Positions 6,509 through 8,486 of a stretch of 8,486 nucleotides of DNA are shown one piece after another. Position 1 is the stretch's first letter, and each line of letters begins with the position of its first letter. The translations under genes were made by a program, and so were the position numbers. The notes under the pieces were generated by a model. That model saw nothing but the letters and a program-made list of their open reading frames with translations. It was not told the origin of the DNA and did not search any database. The DNA lies in NCBI GenBank assembly GCA_902806215.1, contig CADCVT010000418.1, positions 1 through 8,486 of the forward strand. Direction: 5' to 3'. This stretch comes from an uncultured Solirubrobacteraceae bacterium. Its GTDB lineage: Bacteria; Actinomycetota; Thermoleophilia; Solirubrobacterales; Solirubrobacteraceae.

Positions 6509-7756
6509 TCAGGAGCGGTTCGCGCCGGAGTCCGTGACACGGTCGCGCGGCGGGCCCCCGTGCCAGTCGAAGCACAGCGCGGTGGCGTCGTCCTCGAGCT
6601 TCCCGCCGCTCGCGCTGACAGCGGCGCCGATGAGGCGCTGGATCGCCTCGCGGGGATGCTCACCCTGGCTCGACGCGAGCATCGCCCTTACGTCGACCCC
6701 GGCGGCGGCCCGCTCGATCACGCCGTCGGTGAAGAACATCAGCCGGTCGCCGGGCTCCAGCGGCAGCGGCAAGGTGTGGAACTCGGTCCCGGGGATCGCG
6801 CCGAACGGCGGGTCGGCCGCGAGTGGCAGCTCCTCGACGACGTCGTCGCGCAGGCGCAACGGCGGCGGGTGGCCGGCGTTGACGATCTCGGCCGTGCAGG
6901 TCGTCAGGTCGACGCGGACGAGCTGCCCCGTGACGTACTGCGAGTTGCCCGCGTGCTCGGCCAGCGCGGTGTCGGCGAGGCTTGCCTGCTCGGACAGGCC
7001 CGCGCCGCGCCGGCGCCCGTTGCGCACGCTGCCGACCAGCAGCGTCGCCAGCAGCGCGGCGTTGACGGTGTGGCCCATCGCGTCGGTCATCGAGAACCAC
7101 AGCGCGTCGCGGTCGAGCGCGAAGTCGAACGTGTCACCGCCCACTTCACCGGCCGGCTCGAGCCACGCGGCCAGCGTGAACTGCCCCCCCTCGCACGTGT
7201 AGGCGCCGGGGAGGAGGCGGTGCTGGATCTCCGCCGCGAGCGAGAGCGGCACGGTCCGCTGGCCCCACTCGAAGAGATCGGTGTAGCGACGGTTGGCGAT
7301 GACGATGTACGCCAGCGCGTGCGCGGCCGCGGAGACGTCGGCCATGGTCTGCTCGTCAGCGGCGCCGGGAACGCGGAGCTCGAGGACGCCGACCGCCTCG
7401 CCCCGGCTCGTGACCGGCGCGAGCAGCCACGTGCCCCCGTCCTCGTCGATGCGCTGGAGCTCCTGCTCGGAGAGCGCTCGTCCGTGGACGCTGTCGTGGA
7501 GCGGCACCCGGTCACCGGTCTCCTTGCCGAGCCGCCGCGTCGCGCTGTCCTCGCCCGCGTGGCCGAGCCGGATCAGGGCGTCCCCGCTGAAGTCCGCGAT
7601 GAGGAAGCTCACCTGCTCGGCGCCGACCGTCCGGGCGAGCACCTCGCCGACGACCTCGGCGGCGGCGACCGGTGGAGCCGCCTCGACGGCAGCGAGCAGA
7701 GCGCCGAGATCCACGCGCGACGCAGGCAGCCCGCGCGGATCGTTGTTCGGGCTCAC
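6509..7756 (-). CDS. GAF-SpoIIE (PP2C-type) serine/threonine phosphatase, RsbU/RsbP-like regulator
   Basis: From the GTG start the protein has 415 residues and no membrane segment. Residues about 20-155 look like a GAF sensor domain ('WLLAPVTSRGEAVGVLELRVP'). Next come the switch-helix signature 'AAEIQHRLLPG' (174-184) and a SpoIIE-type PP2C domain: E-V-G-G-D-x-F-D (D208), D-A-M-G-H (D225), N-A-G-H-P-P-P (293-299), F-F-T-D-G (D344) and L-E-D-D-A-T (D389/D390). These acidic residues are the usual Mn/Mg ligands, so it looks active. Known family members dephosphorylate STAS-domain anti-anti-sigma factors in partner-switching stress pathways, here perhaps in response to a GAF ligand. No STAS, anti-sigma or sigma gene is in the window, so the target is unknown. 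The frame stays open far upstream, but that part overlaps the divergent dehydrogenase gene. ATG at 7786 is an alternative start. prfC follows 24 bp downstream. Confidence 0.9.
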   Translation of the reverse strand: MSPNNDPRGLPASRVDLGALLAAVEAAPPVAAAEVVGEVLARTVGAEQVSFLIADFSGDALIRLGHAGEDSATRRLGKETGDRVPLHDSVHGRALSEQELQRIDEDGGTWLLAPVTSRGEAVGVLELRVPGAADEQTMADVSAAAHALAYIVIANRRYTDLFEWGQRTVPLSLAAEIQHRLLPGAYTCEGGQFTLAAWLEPAGEVGGDTFDFALDRDALWFSMTDAMGHTVNAALLATLLVGSVRNGRRRGAGLSEQASLADTALAEHAGNSQYVTGQLVRVDLTTCTAEIVNAGHPPPLRLRDDVVEELPLAADPPFGAIPGTEFHTLPLPLEPGDRLMFFTDGVIERAAAGVDVRAMLASSQGEHPREAIQRLIGAAVSASGGKLEDDATALCFDWHGGPPRDRVTDSGANRS

Positions 7757-7768
7757 GGACCGAGGGTA
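7757..7768 (-). promoter_or_regulatory. Putative -10 box for a leaderless transcript of the phosphatase gene
   Basis: Read on the minus strand, TACCCT (7768-7763) matches TANNNT and is followed by exactly 6 nt (CGGTCC) and the GTG at 7756. This favours GTG 7756 over ATG 7786, since the ATG would lie upstream of the -10 box. No Shine-Dalgarno sequence precedes the GTG and no convincing -35 box is seen. The sequence closely resembles the one before the M19-like gene. Confidence 0.45.
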
Positions 7769-7796
7769 CGCAAAGCAGCGACCCATCCGCAGCACC

Positions 7797-7805
7797 GAAA
7801 GAAAG
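7797..7805 (+). promoter_or_regulatory. Weak ribosome-binding site of the dehydrogenase
   Basis: GAAAGAAAG is a purine-only run ending 8 nt before the ATG at 7814, in otherwise pyrimidine-balanced GC-rich DNA. It is a poor match to GGAGG but at the right distance. It supports 7814 as the start and implies a leadered transcript, unlike the neighbouring phosphatase gene. Confidence 0.4.
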
Positions 7806-7813
7806 CGCCACCC

Positions 7814-8486
7814 ATGAAGGCAGTCGCCTGGCACGGCATCCACGACGTCCGCGTCGACGAGGTCGCCGACCCCACGATCGAGCGCGACACCGACGCGATC
7901 ATCCGTGTCACGTCGACCGCCATCTGCGGGTCGGACCTGCACCTCTACGAGGTGCTCGGCGCCTACCTGGACAGCGGCGACGTGCTCGGCCACGAGCCGA
8001 TGGGCATCGTCGAGGAGGTGGGCTCGGCGGTCACGAACATCGCCCCGGGCGATCGCGTGGTCATCCCGTTCAACATCTCGTGCGGCCAGTGCTACATGTG
8101 CGACAAGGACCTCCAGTCGCAGTGCGAGACCACGCAGGTGCGCGAGTACGGCACCGGCGCGGCCTTCCTCGGCTACACGAAGCTCTACGGCCAGGTGCCC
8201 GGCGGCCAGTCCGAGTTCCTGCGCGTGCCGATGGCGCACTACGGCCCGCAGAAGGTCCCGCACGGCCCGCCGGACGACCGCTTCCTCTTCCTCTCCGACG
8301 TGCTGCCGACCGCCTGGCAGGCGGTGGAGTACGCGAACATCCCGGACGGCGGGACCGTCGCGGTCCTCGGCCTCGGCCCCATCGGCGAGATGTCCGCCCG
8401 CGTCGCGCAGCACCGCGGCGCCGGCAAGGTCATCGGGATCGACCTCGTCAAGGACCGCCTCGACCGCGCCGCCTCGCACGGCGTCA
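7814..8486 (+). CDS. Zinc-dependent alcohol/formaldehyde dehydrogenase, medium-chain family (3' end outside window)
   Basis: The first 224 residues of a medium-chain dehydrogenase/reductase, a cytoplasmic NAD(P)-linked oxidoreductase, are present. The N-terminal catalytic domain has catalytic-zinc residues C38 (I-C-G-S-D) and H60-E61 (G-H-E). It also has a four-cysteine structural zinc loop, C90, C93, C96 and C104. 'LSDVLPTAWQAVE' follows, and D162 matches the Asp that completes the catalytic zinc site in glutathione-independent formaldehyde dehydrogenase. The Rossmann motif G-L-G-P-I-G spans 186-191, and D210 at the end of the next strand points to NAD over NADP. Family members oxidise alcohols or formaldehyde. 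The real substrate cannot be read from sequence. The expected full length is about 380-400 residues, so roughly the last 40 percent is missing because of the window edge. No frameshift is seen. It is transcribed divergently from the phosphatase. Confidence 0.92.
   Translation, partial: MKAVAWHGIHDVRVDEVADPTIERDTDAIIRVTSTAICGSDLHLYEVLGAYLDSGDVLGHEPMGIVEEVGSAVTNIAPGDRVVIPFNISCGQCYMCDKDLQSQCETTQVREYGTGAAFLGYTKLYGQVPGGQSEFLRVPMAHYGPQKVPHGPPDDRFLFLSDVLPTAWQAVEYANIPDGGTVAVLGLGPIGEMSARVAQHRGAGKVIGIDLVKDRLDRAASHGV

Larger units (their letters stand above)
7757..7813. other. Divergent intergenic region (phosphatase / dehydrogenase)
   Basis: These 57 bp separate two divergent starts and must hold the 5' control signals of both genes unless promoters lie inside the coding regions. 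The minus-strand -10 box is at 7763-7768. On the plus strand a weak TTGTTC (7743-7748) and TACGCA (7767-7772) with an 18-bp spacer could serve the dehydrogenase, and the two -10 boxes would overlap. That pair has only three of six -35 matches, so it is tentative. No operator-like inverted repeat was found. Confidence 0.4.

Noticed and set aside
7184..7190. Run of seven C in the phosphatase gene, a possible frameshift site
   Set aside because: The reading frame continues correctly on both sides (GAF linker into the phosphatase domain), so no frameshift is present.
7757..8479. N-terminal extension of the phosphatase frame up to 8479
   Set aside because: It overlaps the dehydrogenase on the opposite strand. 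The recognisable GAF domain starts just after GTG 7756, where a -10-like box also ends the upstream possibilities.
1..8486. CRISPR arrays, insertion sequences, tRNA or rRNA genes, phage genes
   Set aside because: No direct-repeat/spacer pattern, transposase, terminal inverted repeats or RNA gene signature was seen. The window is nearly all ordinary coding sequence.

Overview
The window is very GC-rich DNA with dense, almost gapless bacterial genes, and G or C at most third codon positions. Base composition, GTG starts and -10-like TANNNT boxes placed just before start codons suggest a high-GC actinobacterium. Protein style (Arg/Ala-rich tails, 'GEGAVWVAN' propeller repeats) suggests the Solirubrobacterales/Thermoleophilia, but this is inference because no rRNA or marker phylogeny is available.

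Layout. Plus strand, 20-4872: a seven-bladed beta-propeller lipoprotein, a complete arginine deiminase (arcA), and a large secreted protein whose core resembles the M19 (membrane/renal dipeptidase) metallohydrolases. Minus strand, 7756-4880: a GAF plus SpoIIE/PP2C-type serine phosphatase, followed 24 bp later by peptide chain release factor 3 (prfC). Plus strand from 7814: the first 224 codons of a zinc-dependent dehydrogenase of the formaldehyde-dehydrogenase type, cut by the window edge. The M19-like gene and prfC converge with 7 bp between their stops, over a palindrome. The phosphatase and the dehydrogenase diverge from a 57-bp gap.

How the genes relate. No single pathway joins them. The phosphatase and prfC may be co-transcribed. 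The three plus-strand genes are close together, but a hairpin at the arcA stop and a leaderless-type promoter before the M19-like gene suggest that gene is transcribed separately. The arginine deiminase has no arcB, arcC or arcD beside it. No mobile element, CRISPR array, tRNA or rRNA was seen. The items most worth a second look are the M19-like protein with its altered metal-site motif and extra domains, and the near-identical promoter/start sequence shared by two unrelated genes.
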